Assembly (NCBI GenBank): GCA_022567295.1
Contig: JADFHE010000003.1
Coordinates: 38,721-102,720, forward strand
From: Pseudomonadota bacterium
GTDB taxonomy: Bacteria > Pseudomonadota > Gammaproteobacteria > Steroidobacterales > Woeseiaceae
Length of the DNA stretch: 64,000 bases
Direction of reading: 5' to 3'
Each line of letters begins with the position of its first letter. Within the stretch, counting starts at the first letter, position 1. Shown here piece by piece: positions 32,464 to 41,892 of this stretch. The notes beneath the pieces are model-generated. The model saw nothing but the letters and a program-made list of their open reading frames with translations, was not told the origin of the DNA and searched no databases. Position numbers and translations under genes: made by a program.

Positions 32464-33018
32464 ATGCATGAACTTCGCACGAAGGCATTACGCGCACGAC
32501 GCGAAATGACCGTCGACAATCGCGCTGCCGCCTCCGAAATAATATGTAATAAAGTGACGCGTTCACGGCTTTTTGCATCTGCATCCTTGCTTGCTTGTTA
32601 CTTGCCCATGAGTGATGAAGTGGATACATGGACTATCATCGAACGCGGCTGGCGCGCAAACAAGCGCATTTTCGTGCCCATAACGCGCAACAACGGCAAA
32701 ATGTTTTTTCGCGAGATTCGACCAGATACGACGTTGCTTCGAAACCGCATGTCGATCTGGGAACCCGATTCAGGTGAAATAATCTCACCCCGCGAGCTGC
32801 AATTGGTTATCGCACCAACCGTGGTTTTTGATGCTTCCAATCATCGAATCGGCATGGGCGGCGGCTATTATGATCGCTGTTTTTCCTTTCTTAAACACAG
32901 GAAGCGATGGTTCAAACCAAAACTGTTAGGCATTGCGTTCGAATGCCAGAGAGTCGAGAAAATATCGCCAAATACTTGGGATGTACGGCTTTATCGTACC
33001 TATAGCGAAGCGAACTAA
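32464..33018 (+). CDS. 5-formyltetrahydrofolate cyclo-ligase (YgfA)
   Basis: LLACYLPMSDEVDTWTII; FDASNHRIGMGGGYYDRCF. Confidence 0.92.
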   Translation: MHELRTKALRARREMTVDNRAAASEIICNKVTRSRLFASASLLACYLPMSDEVDTWTIIERGWRANKRIFVPITRNNGKMFFREIRPDTTLLRNRMSIWEPDSGEIISPRELQLVIAPTVVFDASNHRIGMGGGYYDRCFSFLKHRKRWFKPKLLGIAFECQRVEKISPNTWDVRLYRTYSEAN

Positions 33019-33300
33019 TACTTTACTTTCCCGTAAGAATCCGCATTCTTCGACGCCAGGCAGCAATCCGTCCACTCAGTAACGTTTAAGTATTATTTTT
33101 CCCCGCAGATTGCGATAAATCTGTCGTGAATCATCGCAGATGAAGTCAGTTTTTTCTTTGTTTGCTCGAAAATACTTTTTCACATCGTGGCACTCATATC
33201 ACTGAGCGTTTTTTGATAACTATCTGTACGCGAGTAGCTTGCTGGATTTTTCGGTCTTGTTGTATATACTCAACGCCGGGTACCCGACACGGAGAAAAGT

Positions 33301-33648
33301 ATGGCTACCAAAAAGAAGTCTCGTAAAAAAGCTTCGAAGCGGAAAGTCGCTAAGAAGCGGAAAGTAACCGCGAGAAGAAAGTCAGCGCCGAAAAAGCGCC
33401 GAGTAACGAAAAGGAAAAAAACCGCTAGGAAGAAAAAGCGGGTTGTGAAGAAAAAGGCCAAGAAAAAGGCCAAAAAGAAAGTAGCGAAACGTAAGACTAA
33501 GAAGAAGGCGAAGCGTAAAGCCAAGAAGAAAGGGAAGCGTAAAGCCAAGAAGAAGGCGAAACGCAAAGCCAAAAAGAAAAAGGCGAAGAGGAAAGCTAAG
33601 AAGCGGAAAGCCAAGAAGAAAAAGGCGACCCGCAGAAGGAAACGGTAG
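33301..33648 (+). CDS. Lys/Arg-rich histone H1-like (AlgP-like) protein
   Basis: 115 aa, about 69% Lys/Arg by hand count, no acidic residue; repeated KRKAKKK units; gagaaaagt RBS region. Confidence 0.82.
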   Translation: MATKKKSRKKASKRKVAKKRKVTARRKSAPKKRRVTKRKKTARKKKRVVKKKAKKKAKKKVAKRKTKKKAKRKAKKKGKRKAKKKAKRKAKKKKAKRKAKKRKAKKKKATRRRKR

Positions 33649-33690
33649 CTGACCGATCGCTTGGGAAGAGCCTTCTTCCAGAGCAGAGCA

Positions 33691-33717
33691 AAAGAGCCCG
33701 CACATGCGGGCTCTTTT
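33691..33717 (+). terminator. Intrinsic terminator (possibly bidirectional)
   Basis: aaaagagcccgcacatgcgggctctttt: perfect stem with A and T tracts after the histone-like gene. Confidence 0.92.
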
Positions 33718-33749
33718 CATTTACCCCGAAATCTCTATAGTACGCAGCT

Positions 33750-34409
33750 ATGGAAGCATCGGACAAAAAACGTAACGCAGCCAAAGCGGCGCTTGAGTTT
33801 ATCCAACCCGGCATGATACTCGGTGTTGGCACGGGCTCCACGGTCGATTTCCTGATCGAAATGCTACCCGTTATTCGCGACAAAATCGATCGCGTGGTAT
33901 CCAGTTCCAAGGCATCAACGAAGTTACTCGAAGAACACGGTTTCGAGGTTGCAACTCTGAATGAAGTTGGCGACTACGACATTTACGTCGATGGAGCTGA
34001 TGAAAGTAACAAGCGCTTGCAGTTAATTAAAGGCGGCGGCGGCGCTTTGACTCGCGAGAAAATTCTGGCTGCCGCTGCACGTCGCTTCATCTGCATTGTC
34101 GACGACTCTAAACTGGTCGGCATGCTCGGCAAATTTCCATTGCCGATTGAGGTATTGCCGATGGCCCAGGAAATGGTTTCGAGACGTTTGGTGAAAATGC
34201 GCGGTCAGCCGGTTTGGCGGGAAGGGTTTATTACCGACAACGGCAATCACATTCTTGATGTCCACGACCTGCAAATTACTAATCCGCTCGAGATGGAAGC
34301 CCGGATAAATCGTATCCCTGGTGTAGTAACGGTTGGAATATTTGCCGAAAGAACGGCCGACATTCTGCTCATAGGCGAAGATAGTGGCGTTCGTGAGATG
34401 CGCGTCTAG
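33750..34409 (+). CDS. rpiA: ribose-5-phosphate isomerase A
   Basis: LGVGTGSTVDFLIEMLP; DIYVDGADESNKRLQLIKGGGGALTREKI. Confidence 0.95.
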   Translation: MEASDKKRNAAKAALEFIQPGMILGVGTGSTVDFLIEMLPVIRDKIDRVVSSSKASTKLLEEHGFEVATLNEVGDYDIYVDGADESNKRLQLIKGGGGALTREKILAAAARRFICIVDDSKLVGMLGKFPLPIEVLPMAQEMVSRRLVKMRGQPVWREGFITDNGNHILDVHDLQITNPLEMEARINRIPGVVTVGIFAERTADILLIGEDSGVREMRV

Positions 34410-34552
34410 GCCCTAAGATTGTGGGTGGAACCACCAATTGTTGCTATATATCCGCCCAAACGGAACGTTATGTTCCAATTATGCAAACGAAATCATAGTT
34501 AGGCTGCGGCGGATGCATCGTCGTATCTTGACAGCCCCTATGCACCAGATAT

Positions 34553-34626
34553 TGGCTGGGGGAGAGGGATTCGAACCCCCGTTGGCGGAGTCAGAGTCCG
34601 CAGTCCTACCACTAGACGATCCCCCA
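34553..34626 (-). tRNA. tRNA-Gln (anticodon CTG)
   Basis: Minus strand TGGGGGATCGTCTAGTGGTAGGACTGCGGACTCTGACTCCGCCAACGGGGGTTCGAATCCCTCTCCCCCAGCCA: full cloverleaf, encoded CCA, anticodon loop CT-CTG-AC. Confidence 0.96.
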
Positions 34627-34652
34627 AAAAGAATCGGCCACAACTGTCGCAA

Positions 34653-35048
34653 TTAGCGTTTCGAGAACTGCGTCGCACGACGTGCTTTTCGCAGACCGAC
34701 TTTCTTGCGCTCAACTTCACGCGCGTCGCGGGTAACGAAACCAGCTTTTCGCAGCGGCGGGCGTAATGATTCGTCGTATTGCATCAGGGCGCGTGTCAGG
34801 CCGTGGCGAATCGCGCCAGCCTGGCCCGTTGTGCCACCACCTTTAACCGTAACCCTGATGTCGAATTTCTCGCCAAGTTGCGTCAATTCCAGAGGCTGGC
34901 GAACAATCATCTGTGCCGTCTTACGACCAAAGAAAACGTCCAGCGGACGATCGTTAACCGTGATATTGCCACCGCCCGGTCTCAGAAATACTCGAGCTGT
35001 TGATGTCTTGCGACGTCCGGTGCCGTAGAAAAAGGTATCACTCATCAT
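34653..35048 (-). CDS. rpsI: 30S ribosomal protein S9
   Basis: [25 protein letters not shown] ... [18 protein letters not shown]. Confidence 0.97.
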   Translation of the reverse strand: MMSDTFFYGTGRRKTSTARVFLRPGGGNITVNDRPLDVFFGRKTAQMIVRQPLELTQLGEKFDIRVTVKGGGTTGQAGAIRHGLTRALMQYDESLRPPLRKAGFVTRDAREVERKKVGLRKARRATQFSKR

Positions 35049-35075
35049 CTTGTCTCAGTGCCAAAGGCCAGAACC

Positions 35076-35510
35076 TTAGGCGTTAACTTCCAAAGGAATC
35101 GGTTGTTGCGCGGCGTGGTTATGCTCAGGGCCCGCATATACTCTCAGTTTGCCAAACATCTGGCGTCCCAGCGGTCCGCGCGGCAACATGCCCTTAACGG
35201 CCTTCTCAATGACACGCTCGGGAGCTTTGTCAAGCAGTTTTTCCAGCGAGATAGATTTCAAGTTGCCGATGAAGCCCGTGTGATGGTAGTAGATCTTGTT
35301 CTGCATTTTGTTTCCGGTCACACGAATCTTCTCCGCATTGACGACAACAATGTAGTCACCTGTATCAACGTGCGGAGTGTATTCCGGCTTGTGCTTGCCA
35401 CGCAAACGACGCGCGATTTCAGTCGACAGGCGACCGAGAGTCTTACCTGTTGCATCAACCACGTACCAGTCGCGGCGTACGTCTGCCGGCTTTGCAGAAA
35501 ACGTGTTCAT
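35076..35510 (-). CDS. rplM: 50S ribosomal protein L13
   Basis: [44 protein letters not shown]. Confidence 0.97.
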   Translation of the reverse strand: MNTFSAKPADVRRDWYVVDATGKTLGRLSTEIARRLRGKHKPEYTPHVDTGDYIVVVNAEKIRVTGNKMQNKIYYHHTGFIGNLKSISLEKLLDKAPERVIEKAVKGMLPRGPLGRQMFGKLRVYAGPEHNHAAQQPIPLEVNA

Positions 35511-35736
35511 AATATTTCGGTATCCGTCGGGAATGCTCTTGTCAATCGTCACTTTGGGGGACGGGTCTAGCTAATACGCTTGCCCAGCTTGCCGTCCGCG
35601 CACAACTCAACGTTCCCCGGAGTGGCGAAAGGCGCAAAATTTTACTTGAGCCCTCGCCCCATTGCAAACAATCAGGAGATTTATTTTTCTATATATATAT
35701 CAATAATTTACAGGACACTAAATGACCCTAAGCAGG

Positions 35737-36459
35737 TCAAAAAGCGTACTCGAGCGATAAAGCCGTGTACCTGTCCGATTTTTCCGTCAATGGCGGCACA
35801 TCCGAGTTGTGCTTAATCGTGTACGACGCCACCAATGCAAGGTCGCCGAGCAGCCTCACCGAGACCGCTGTTACAGACTCCGAGTACGTGTTTTCTTCGC
35901 CCACCTCAGCGATCAGTTCCTGGCGAAATTCGGCCATCTCACTAAACCGCCACTTATAATAAGCGCCACCGCGAAAAATGGTCTCATTCTCCTCGGTTCC
36001 GAACTGCAATTCAGATTGCCGCGCACCGACACCCAGCTCCAGATTGAGTGTGTGCTTGTCATTGTCTATCAAGTGGCGACCGTAACCCAATGTCTGTGAA
36101 AATTGCGTCGCATAAGCACCAAAACTATCCCGGCGCCAGTGCAGACGGCCAAACAGGAAATCATGATCGGTCAGCCTGCGCTCACTTTTCCAGCCCAGCT
36201 CGTAGGCTTCTGCTGATGTCATCTGGTCTTCCGAGGCTTTGATCGCGGACGCATCGACCCTGTGTGTCCAGTCGCCCGAGGTGTAACCGACCTCGAAACC
36301 AGTGTTCAGCGTAGAATTCTCGGTATTTCCCGACGTCGCCAGATAACCCAGGACCGCCTTTCCAGACCACGGGCTCTGTTCCTCGCTCTCATCTGCAAAC
36401 AATGAAAGCGGCAATAACAGCGTCACCAGAACCAATGACAGTCCCCTCTGCATTCCCAA
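35737..36459 (-). CDS. DUF481 family outer-membrane protein
   Basis: SGKAVLGYLATSGNTENSTLNTGFEVGY...; signal peptide; C-terminal LEYAF. Confidence 0.86.
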   Translation of the reverse strand: MGMQRGLSLVLVTLLLPLSLFADESEEQSPWSGKAVLGYLATSGNTENSTLNTGFEVGYTSGDWTHRVDASAIKASEDQMTSAEAYELGWKSERRLTDHDFLFGRLHWRRDSFGAYATQFSQTLGYGRHLIDNDKHTLNLELGVGARQSELQFGTEENETIFRGGAYYKWRFSEMAEFRQELIAEVGEENTYSESVTAVSVRLLGDLALVASYTIKHNSDVPPLTEKSDRYTALSLEYAF

Positions 36460-36541
36460 TATCCCCTAATAGGTCCTAGCCCCATGAAAAATGGTCGCGA
36501 AGTATACCGCCAGAGCCCGGGGCAGCGCTATAATTCGATTC

Positions 36542-37189
36542 ATGCTCGATCGACAGCTGACGCCTCTCGACAAACTGTTTGCCAGTGCCACCAAGGCGCT
36601 GCGCACAGTTCTCACTCCAGCGAACCGGCAGGCGGCCCGCAGCTATCCTGCAGCGGCGGTAGAGGAGGCCGACCTCGACAGCAAACAGAAAGCCCATGCG
36701 GCGGGCCTTATGCGTGTCAATCACGCTGGAGAAGTTGCTGCCCAGGCACTTTATCAGGGGCACGCGACCGTCGCGCGAAACAAGGATATTGAGGAACAGA
36801 TGCAGCGTGCGGCCGACGAGGAGTTCGATCACCTCGCCTGGTGCGAGCAGCGCATGCAGGAACTTGGGTCTAAACCGAGCCGGCTGAGTCCGCTGTGGTA
36901 CGCGGGCGCGTACACGATCGGCGCTGCGAGCGGCGTCCTTGGTGACAAGTGGAGCTTGGGTTTCATTGCAGAGACGGAAAAACAGGTGTGTGCACATCTC
37001 GAAAGTCACCTGGACCGGCTGCCCGAGAACGACGCGAAAAGTCGCGCCATCGTCAAGCAAATGCGCGATGAAGAGAAAGTGCACGGCAAAGACGCGATCG
37101 ATGCCGGTGCCGCTGAGTTGCCACGTCCGATAGTGCAGCTAATGCGAGCGACCGCGAAAGTAATGACGAAAACGGCGTATTGGTTTTAG
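36542..37189 (+). CDS. coq7: Coq7-type 2-polyprenyl-3-methyl-6-methoxy-1,4-benzoquinone hydroxylase
   Basis: LMRVNHAGEVAAQALYQGH; EEFDHLAWCEQRM; MRDEEKVHGKDA. Confidence 0.92.
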   Translation: MLDRQLTPLDKLFASATKALRTVLTPANRQAARSYPAAAVEEADLDSKQKAHAAGLMRVNHAGEVAAQALYQGHATVARNKDIEEQMQRAADEEFDHLAWCEQRMQELGSKPSRLSPLWYAGAYTIGAASGVLGDKWSLGFIAETEKQVCAHLESHLDRLPENDAKSRAIVKQMRDEEKVHGKDAIDAGAAELPRPIVQLMRATAKVMTKTAYWF

Positions 37190-37262
37190 AAACACGGACT
37201 TAGCTTGCCCTCAGGGGCATTCTGTATTAAAAGTGGTCCGCAACTTGGGCGAGGAATAAGTA

Positions 37263-37916
37263 ATGCAGACAACAGCCAAAAATCTGAGCGATGTACCGGC
37301 TATCAACCGATTCTTGAGTTACTGTCGTGTACGAACTGTGCCGTCGAAGACCGTAATGATTCACGCCGGCGATTTGCCGGATGTTTTGTATTACATCGTC
37401 GATGGCTCGGTTGAAGTCATGATCGAGGACGAAGACGGCAATGAGATGGTGCTGGCGTACCTGAACAAAGGACAGTTCTTCGGTGAGATGGGCCTTTTCT
37501 ACGAGCAACCGACTCGTAGCGCGTGGGTGCGTACTCGTACCGAGTGCGAAATCGCCGAAATGACATATCCCCGCTTCCGACAGATCGCCAGCGAAAGTCC
37601 CGGGCTTGTATTTGAACTCGCCACACAGTTGGCGACGCGCCTCGACCGGACCAACCGCAAGTTGGGTGACTTGGCATTTGTGGACGTCACAGGCCGGGTC
37701 GCTCACGCCATCATGGATCTTTGCAACGAACCCGATGCGATGACGCATCCGGATGGCATGCAAATTAAGGTCAGCCGCCAGGAACTCAGCCGCCTCGTCG
37801 GCTGCTCGAGAGAAATGGCAGGCCGCGTCCTCAAGGTCCTTGAGGAACAGGGGCTGGTGTCTGCCAGCGGCAAGACGATTGTGGTCTACGGCGCGCGACC
37901 AAACCGAAACCTGTAG
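37263..37916 (+). CDS. crp: CRP/Vfr-family cAMP receptor transcription factor
   Basis: YYIVDGSVEVMIEDEDGNEMVLAYLNKGQFFGEMGLFYEQPTRSAWVRT; ISRQELSRLVGCSREMAGRVLKVLEEQGL-like HTH. Confidence 0.92.
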   Translation: MQTTAKNLSDVPAINRFLSYCRVRTVPSKTVMIHAGDLPDVLYYIVDGSVEVMIEDEDGNEMVLAYLNKGQFFGEMGLFYEQPTRSAWVRTRTECEIAEMTYPRFRQIASESPGLVFELATQLATRLDRTNRKLGDLAFVDVTGRVAHAIMDLCNEPDAMTHPDGMQIKVSRQELSRLVGCSREMAGRVLKVLEEQGLVSASGKTIVVYGARPNRNL

Positions 37917-37952
37917 GAGCGGCCCCTGCACCCACAAGGGCATAAAGCCGCG
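37913..37952 (+). repeat. REP-like element, first half of an inverted pair
   Basis: GTAGGAGCGGC...GCCGC foot plus hairpin; mirrored by the element at 38012-38035. Confidence 0.6.
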
Positions 37953-38011
37953 AAGCGCAGCGGCAGCCGAAGGCTGCAAAAAGATTCAGTTCATGACACA
38001 AGCCGGATATA

Positions 38012-38035
38012 GGTCGCGCGCAGGGCGCGCTCCTA
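38012..38035 (-). repeat. REP-like element, second half of an inverted pair
   Basis: Minus strand GTAGGAGCGCGCCCTGCGCGCGACC: GTAG foot and GCGCGC/GCGCGC hairpin. Confidence 0.6.
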
Positions 38036-38710
38036 CGGTAGGTTCCTTGCGATTTCGGCCTTCATTGCCGTGATAGTGGCGGCGTAGTCGTCACTGCCGA
38101 AGATTGCAGATCCAGCCACAAACGTATCAGCGCCAGCCGCTGCGATCTCGCCAATGTTGTCGACCTTCACACCGCCATCAATTTCCAAACGAATTTCCTG
38201 GCCGCTGGCCTCAATCATCTGCCGCGCCTGGCGTAGCTTGGTCAACGCTGATGGAATAAATTTCTGGCCGCCGAACCCCGGGTTCACTGACATAAGTAAG
38301 ACCATGTCGACTTTGTCGATGACATGCGTAAGCCAGTCCATCGGCGTCGCAGGATTAAAAACCAGACCGGCTTTGCAACCCTGTTCGCGGATCAAGCCCA
38401 GCGATCGATGAACATGGCGGCTCGCTTCCGGGTGAAAAGTAATGTAGCTCGCGCCCGCTTTCGCAAAATCCGGAATAATGCCGTCAACCGGCTCGACCAT
38501 CAGATGCACATCGATAGGCGCCTCGATGCCATACGTACGCAACGCGTCGCAGATCATCGGTCCTATCGTTAGATTCGGTACGAAATGATTATCCATGACG
38601 TCGAAATGCACGATATCGGCCCCGGCGTCTAGCACGGCCTGAACGTCATCGCCCAGGCGAGCGAAATCAGCAGAAAGAATTGAAGGTGCGATTAATGGTG
38701 TCACTGTCAT
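38033..38710 (-). CDS. rpe: ribulose-phosphate 3-epimerase
   Basis: [45 protein letters not shown]. Confidence 0.96.
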   Translation of the reverse strand: MTVTPLIAPSILSADFARLGDDVQAVLDAGADIVHFDVMDNHFVPNLTIGPMICDALRTYGIEAPIDVHLMVEPVDGIIPDFAKAGASYITFHPEASRHVHRSLGLIREQGCKAGLVFNPATPMDWLTHVIDKVDMVLLMSVNPGFGGQKFIPSALTKLRQARQMIEASGQEIRLEIDGGVKVDNIGEIAAAGADTFVAGSAIFGSDDYAATITAMKAEIARNLP

Positions 38711-38758
38711 TCCCCGGTTTTTTCTGAACTGTACAACACGTCCCGGCGGATCGACACC

Positions 38759-39658
38759 TCAACGTATCGAACGACGAGCTTTGAGCATTTCGTATGCCCT
38801 TCGTACCTCACGAGTTCTCCGTTCCGCTTCAGCGATCACGTCCGCTCCCGGATTACTTCCCGAAATTTTGTCCGGGTGATTTTTGTTCATGAGCCGCCGG
38901 TATGCCTTCTTCACCTCATCGTTACTGGCGTCCGGTGACACACCCAGCGCCGCATACGCTTCCCGTACCCGAATCGCATCGGCATCGCCGGCCGGCGATC
39001 GTTTGAAACCCTTTTGCGCCCGAATCATCGCTTCAAGTTGCGCCAGTTCCACACGGCCGATCTCGAGTTCTGTGCAGATCTTCCAGATCAGCGCACGTTC
39101 CTGTTTCTTCAACTTGTCTTTCGCCAGCACAACTTCGAGCAACAGGCGTACGAACGTACGGCGATCTGATGCGCTGCGGGCACTGACGCGCCGGACCTCT
39201 CGCATTCTCTGTACCAATTGAAAGCCCGGCTGTTTTCCCGCATCGAACCAGCCGATCGCACGCCGTACTTGGGCGGGATTCAAACTAAGGCGATGCATCA
39301 CCATACGCGCAGCACGTATCTCATCCTCGCTGACGCGTCCGTCGATCTTCGCAAGGTGGCCCATCGCTTGAAACAGCGCACTCGCAAAATCCTCGGATAC
39401 TCGAGGGAGATCGGCGCCCTGCTGTTGGAAGCGGCGATAGCGATCAGCGAAACCGAGATCGAACTGGTGACCAAGAATAAATCCCGCGACGGCGATCCAC
39501 GCGTTCCGCATTGCGAGCCCGGCCAGGGTGCCGATGATCTTGCCCCAATACAATCCAGATTCCAGCCGTTCTGCCCAGAGAAGAACTGCAATCCTAACTG
39601 GTGTCGGCAACCATTCCCATTGTCGACGCTTGCCTGTCCCGGCTGGAACGGCGATCAT
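38759..39658 (-). CDS. DjlA-like protein: TerB domain plus C-terminal J domain
   Basis: [13 protein letters not shown]...GHQFD; TerB-like [20 protein letters not shown]-type segment; C-terminal [32 protein letters not shown]. Confidence 0.87.
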   Translation of the reverse strand: MIAVPAGTGKRRQWEWLPTPVRIAVLLWAERLESGLYWGKIIGTLAGLAMRNAWIAVAGFILGHQFDLGFADRYRRFQQQGADLPRVSEDFASALFQAMGHLAKIDGRVSEDEIRAARMVMHRLSLNPAQVRRAIGWFDAGKQPGFQLVQRMREVRRVSARSASDRRTFVRLLLEVVLAKDKLKKQERALIWKICTELEIGRVELAQLEAMIRAQKGFKRSPAGDADAIRVREAYAALGVSPDASNDEVKKAYRRLMNKNHPDKISGSNPGADVIAEAERRTREVRRAYEMLKARRSIR

Positions 39659-39664
39659 CGCAGC

Positions 39665-40555
39665 ATGAGGTTTGGGGACGTATTGTTTGAGACTTCGGTA
39701 CCTGGCTTGCCATTGATTGGCCGCGGCAAGGTCAGGGACATTTACAGCGTAGATGACAAGCATTTATTAATCGTTACGACAGACCGCCTGTCCGCTTACG
39801 ATGTTGTCTTGCCGGACCCGGTCCCCGGCAAAGGCGAAGTTCTTACCAAGATTTCGCTATTTTGGTTTCGAATGATGGCCGACATCATCGACAACCAACT
39901 CACTGACATGACCGTAGACGATGTTATCGACGACGCGAATCTATGCGATTTGCTTCGCGATCAGTCGCTGGTCGTAAAACGGCTTAAGCCGCTGCCCATC
40001 GAGGCCGTCGTGCGCGGTTATCTGAGCGGTTCTGGTTGGCGGGATTATCTTGATTCAGGCCAGGTCTGTGGTCTGGACCTGCCCAAGGGACTGCAACAAG
40101 CTGAAAAATTGCCGCGAACATTGTTTACACCGGCAAGCAAGGCCGCTGCCGGGGGTCATGACGAAAACATCCGCTTTGAACAGGTAGTCGAACTGATCGG
40201 CGAAAACCTGGCGAATCGCGTTCGGGATGTCTCGATAGAAATCTACGAACGTGCGGCGGCCTATGCACTCGAACGCGGCATTATCATAGCCGATACCAAA
40301 TTTGAATTCGGCCTCGATGACGAAGGTCGTCTGCACTTTATCGACGAGGCGCTAACTCCGGACTCGTCACGATTCTGGCCTGTCGATGACTACAGGGTGG
40401 GCACGAGCCCACCGAGTTTCGATAAACAGTTTGTGCGCGACTATCTCGATACCCTGGACTGGGACAGGACGTCCCCAGGACCCGAACTACCCGTGGAAAT
40501 CCTCGAACAAACTGCAAAGAAGTACGCCGAAGCCCTTACCAGGATGACGCGGTAA
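39665..40555 (+). CDS. purC: phosphoribosylaminoimidazole-succinocarboxamide synthase
   Basis: [43 protein letters not shown]. Confidence 0.95.
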   Translation: MRFGDVLFETSVPGLPLIGRGKVRDIYSVDDKHLLIVTTDRLSAYDVVLPDPVPGKGEVLTKISLFWFRMMADIIDNQLTDMTVDDVIDDANLCDLLRDQSLVVKRLKPLPIEAVVRGYLSGSGWRDYLDSGQVCGLDLPKGLQQAEKLPRTLFTPASKAAAGGHDENIRFEQVVELIGENLANRVRDVSIEIYERAAAYALERGIIIADTKFEFGLDDEGRLHFIDEALTPDSSRFWPVDDYRVGTSPPSFDKQFVRDYLDTLDWDRTSPGPELPVEILEQTAKKYAEALTRMTR

Positions 40556-40562
40556 CCAGTGC

Positions 40563-41885
40563 ATGATTCAAACACTTAGAAACTGGATTGAAGCACTGAT
40601 CTGGGGCGACATGCTGCGCGCCTATGGTCTGCCGGGTCGCATCGTGATGATGGTCTTGCGCAACGCTTATGCGGTACTTCGCGATATCGTGTCGGGGCAA
40701 CTGACATTGCGCGCTATGAGTCTCGTCTATACGACGTTGTTATCCATCGTGCCATTGATCGCTTTTAGTTTTTCGGTGTTGAAGGGCCTTGGCGTCCACA
40801 AGGAACTGGAGACGAAGCTCTACGCAATCCTTGAACCATTAGGCGTCAAGGGCGTAGAGATCACGGACCAGGTCATGCACGTCGTGCACAACGTCAACGG
40901 CAGCGTACTCGGTGGTATCGGTCTCGCATTTTTCATCTACACGGCGGTTTCAATGGTGCAGAAAATCGAGGAGGCCTTTAACTATGTCTGGTACGTTACC
41001 AAGCCGCGCAATTTCGCGAAACGACTAACGGAATACATGCTGGTTCTGTTGATTGGACCCGTCGTTATCGTGATTGCACTGGGCGCTATCGCATCGGTCG
41101 GTAACGAAACCATAGTGCAGTGGTTTGCACAGAACTCCATCTTCGGCCCGATATTTTCGGCCACCAGCAAGTTAACACCTTACTTGCTCATTGCCGGAAT
41201 GTTTACCTTCCTGTACTCGTATATGCCGAACACCAAAGTCAGATTGAGTTCTGCGCTCGTCGGCGGCATTGCAGGCGGTTTCATGTGGGCAACGCTCGGT
41301 ATGATTTTTGCCGCTTTTTTGGTTAATTCGGCGCGAACTCAGGCAATTTACGCCGGTTTTGCTATCGCGATCACCACATTGATCTGGCTGTACCTCAACT
41401 GGCTCATTCTCTTAATTGGCTCGCAGATTGCATTTTACTTTCAGAATCCGGCGTATCTGCGCATCGGACGACGTGAACCGCGCCTGTCGAATGCCATGCG
41501 TGAACGCGTTGCGCTGAACATCATGTACCTGGTCGGTGGAGAGTTTCGAAACCCGGCACTCGGCGTCAATTTGCGCAGCCTGAGTCGCGCCCTGCGGATC
41601 CCGTCGATCACGCTCGCACCGATTGCAGCTGATCTCGAAGCCACTGGAATATTGACGACCAACGAGAAAGAAGAGTTGCTGCCTGGTCGCGAAATGTCGC
41701 GCATCACACTCGACGACATTCTGGCGGTCGTCCGTCGTGACGGCGAGACCGGATCGCACCGCGATCCAAAGTGGGATGAACCGATTGAAACTCTGGGCGA
41801 GCGCCTCGACGATGCGATCGCTGACACGCTTTCGGGCAAAACATTGTCGGACCTCCTGGATCAATCCGAGGACCGGCGTCAATAG
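40563..41885 (+). CDS. YihY/UPF0761 family inner-membrane protein
   Basis: LTLRAMSLVYTTLLSIVPLIAFSFSVLKGLG; YSYMPNTKVRLSSALVGGIAGGFMW. Confidence 0.9.
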   Translation: MIQTLRNWIEALIWGDMLRAYGLPGRIVMMVLRNAYAVLRDIVSGQLTLRAMSLVYTTLLSIVPLIAFSFSVLKGLGVHKELETKLYAILEPLGVKGVEITDQVMHVVHNVNGSVLGGIGLAFFIYTAVSMVQKIEEAFNYVWYVTKPRNFAKRLTEYMLVLLIGPVVIVIALGAIASVGNETIVQWFAQNSIFGPIFSATSKLTPYLLIAGMFTFLYSYMPNTKVRLSSALVGGIAGGFMWATLGMIFAAFLVNSARTQAIYAGFAIAITTLIWLYLNWLILLIGSQIAFYFQNPAYLRIGRREPRLSNAMRERVALNIMYLVGGEFRNPALGVNLRSLSRALRIPSITLAPIAADLEATGILTTNEKEELLPGREMSRITLDDILAVVRRDGETGSHRDPKWDEPIETLGERLDDAIADTLSGKTLSDLLDQSEDRRQ

Positions 41886-41892
41886 TCATTGG

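Noticed and set aside
33270-33614. Minus-strand ORF of Phe/Leu-rich hydrophobic protein (MAFRFLAFLFAFFFLALRF...)
   Set aside because: Exact antisense of the Lys/Arg-rich histone-like gene; Lys/Arg codons read as Phe/Leu/Ala on the other strand.
34538-34720. Small ORFs overlapping the tRNA-Gln
   Set aside because: They run through a clear tRNA gene.
36476-37084. 202-aa minus-strand ORF opposite coq7
   Set aside because: Shadow ORF of coq7; no independent support.
37963-37977. GCAGCC-GAA-GGCTGC followed by AAAAAG as an rpe or crp terminator
   Set aside because: T/A tracts are on the wrong side for either gene; better explained as part of the REP-like region.
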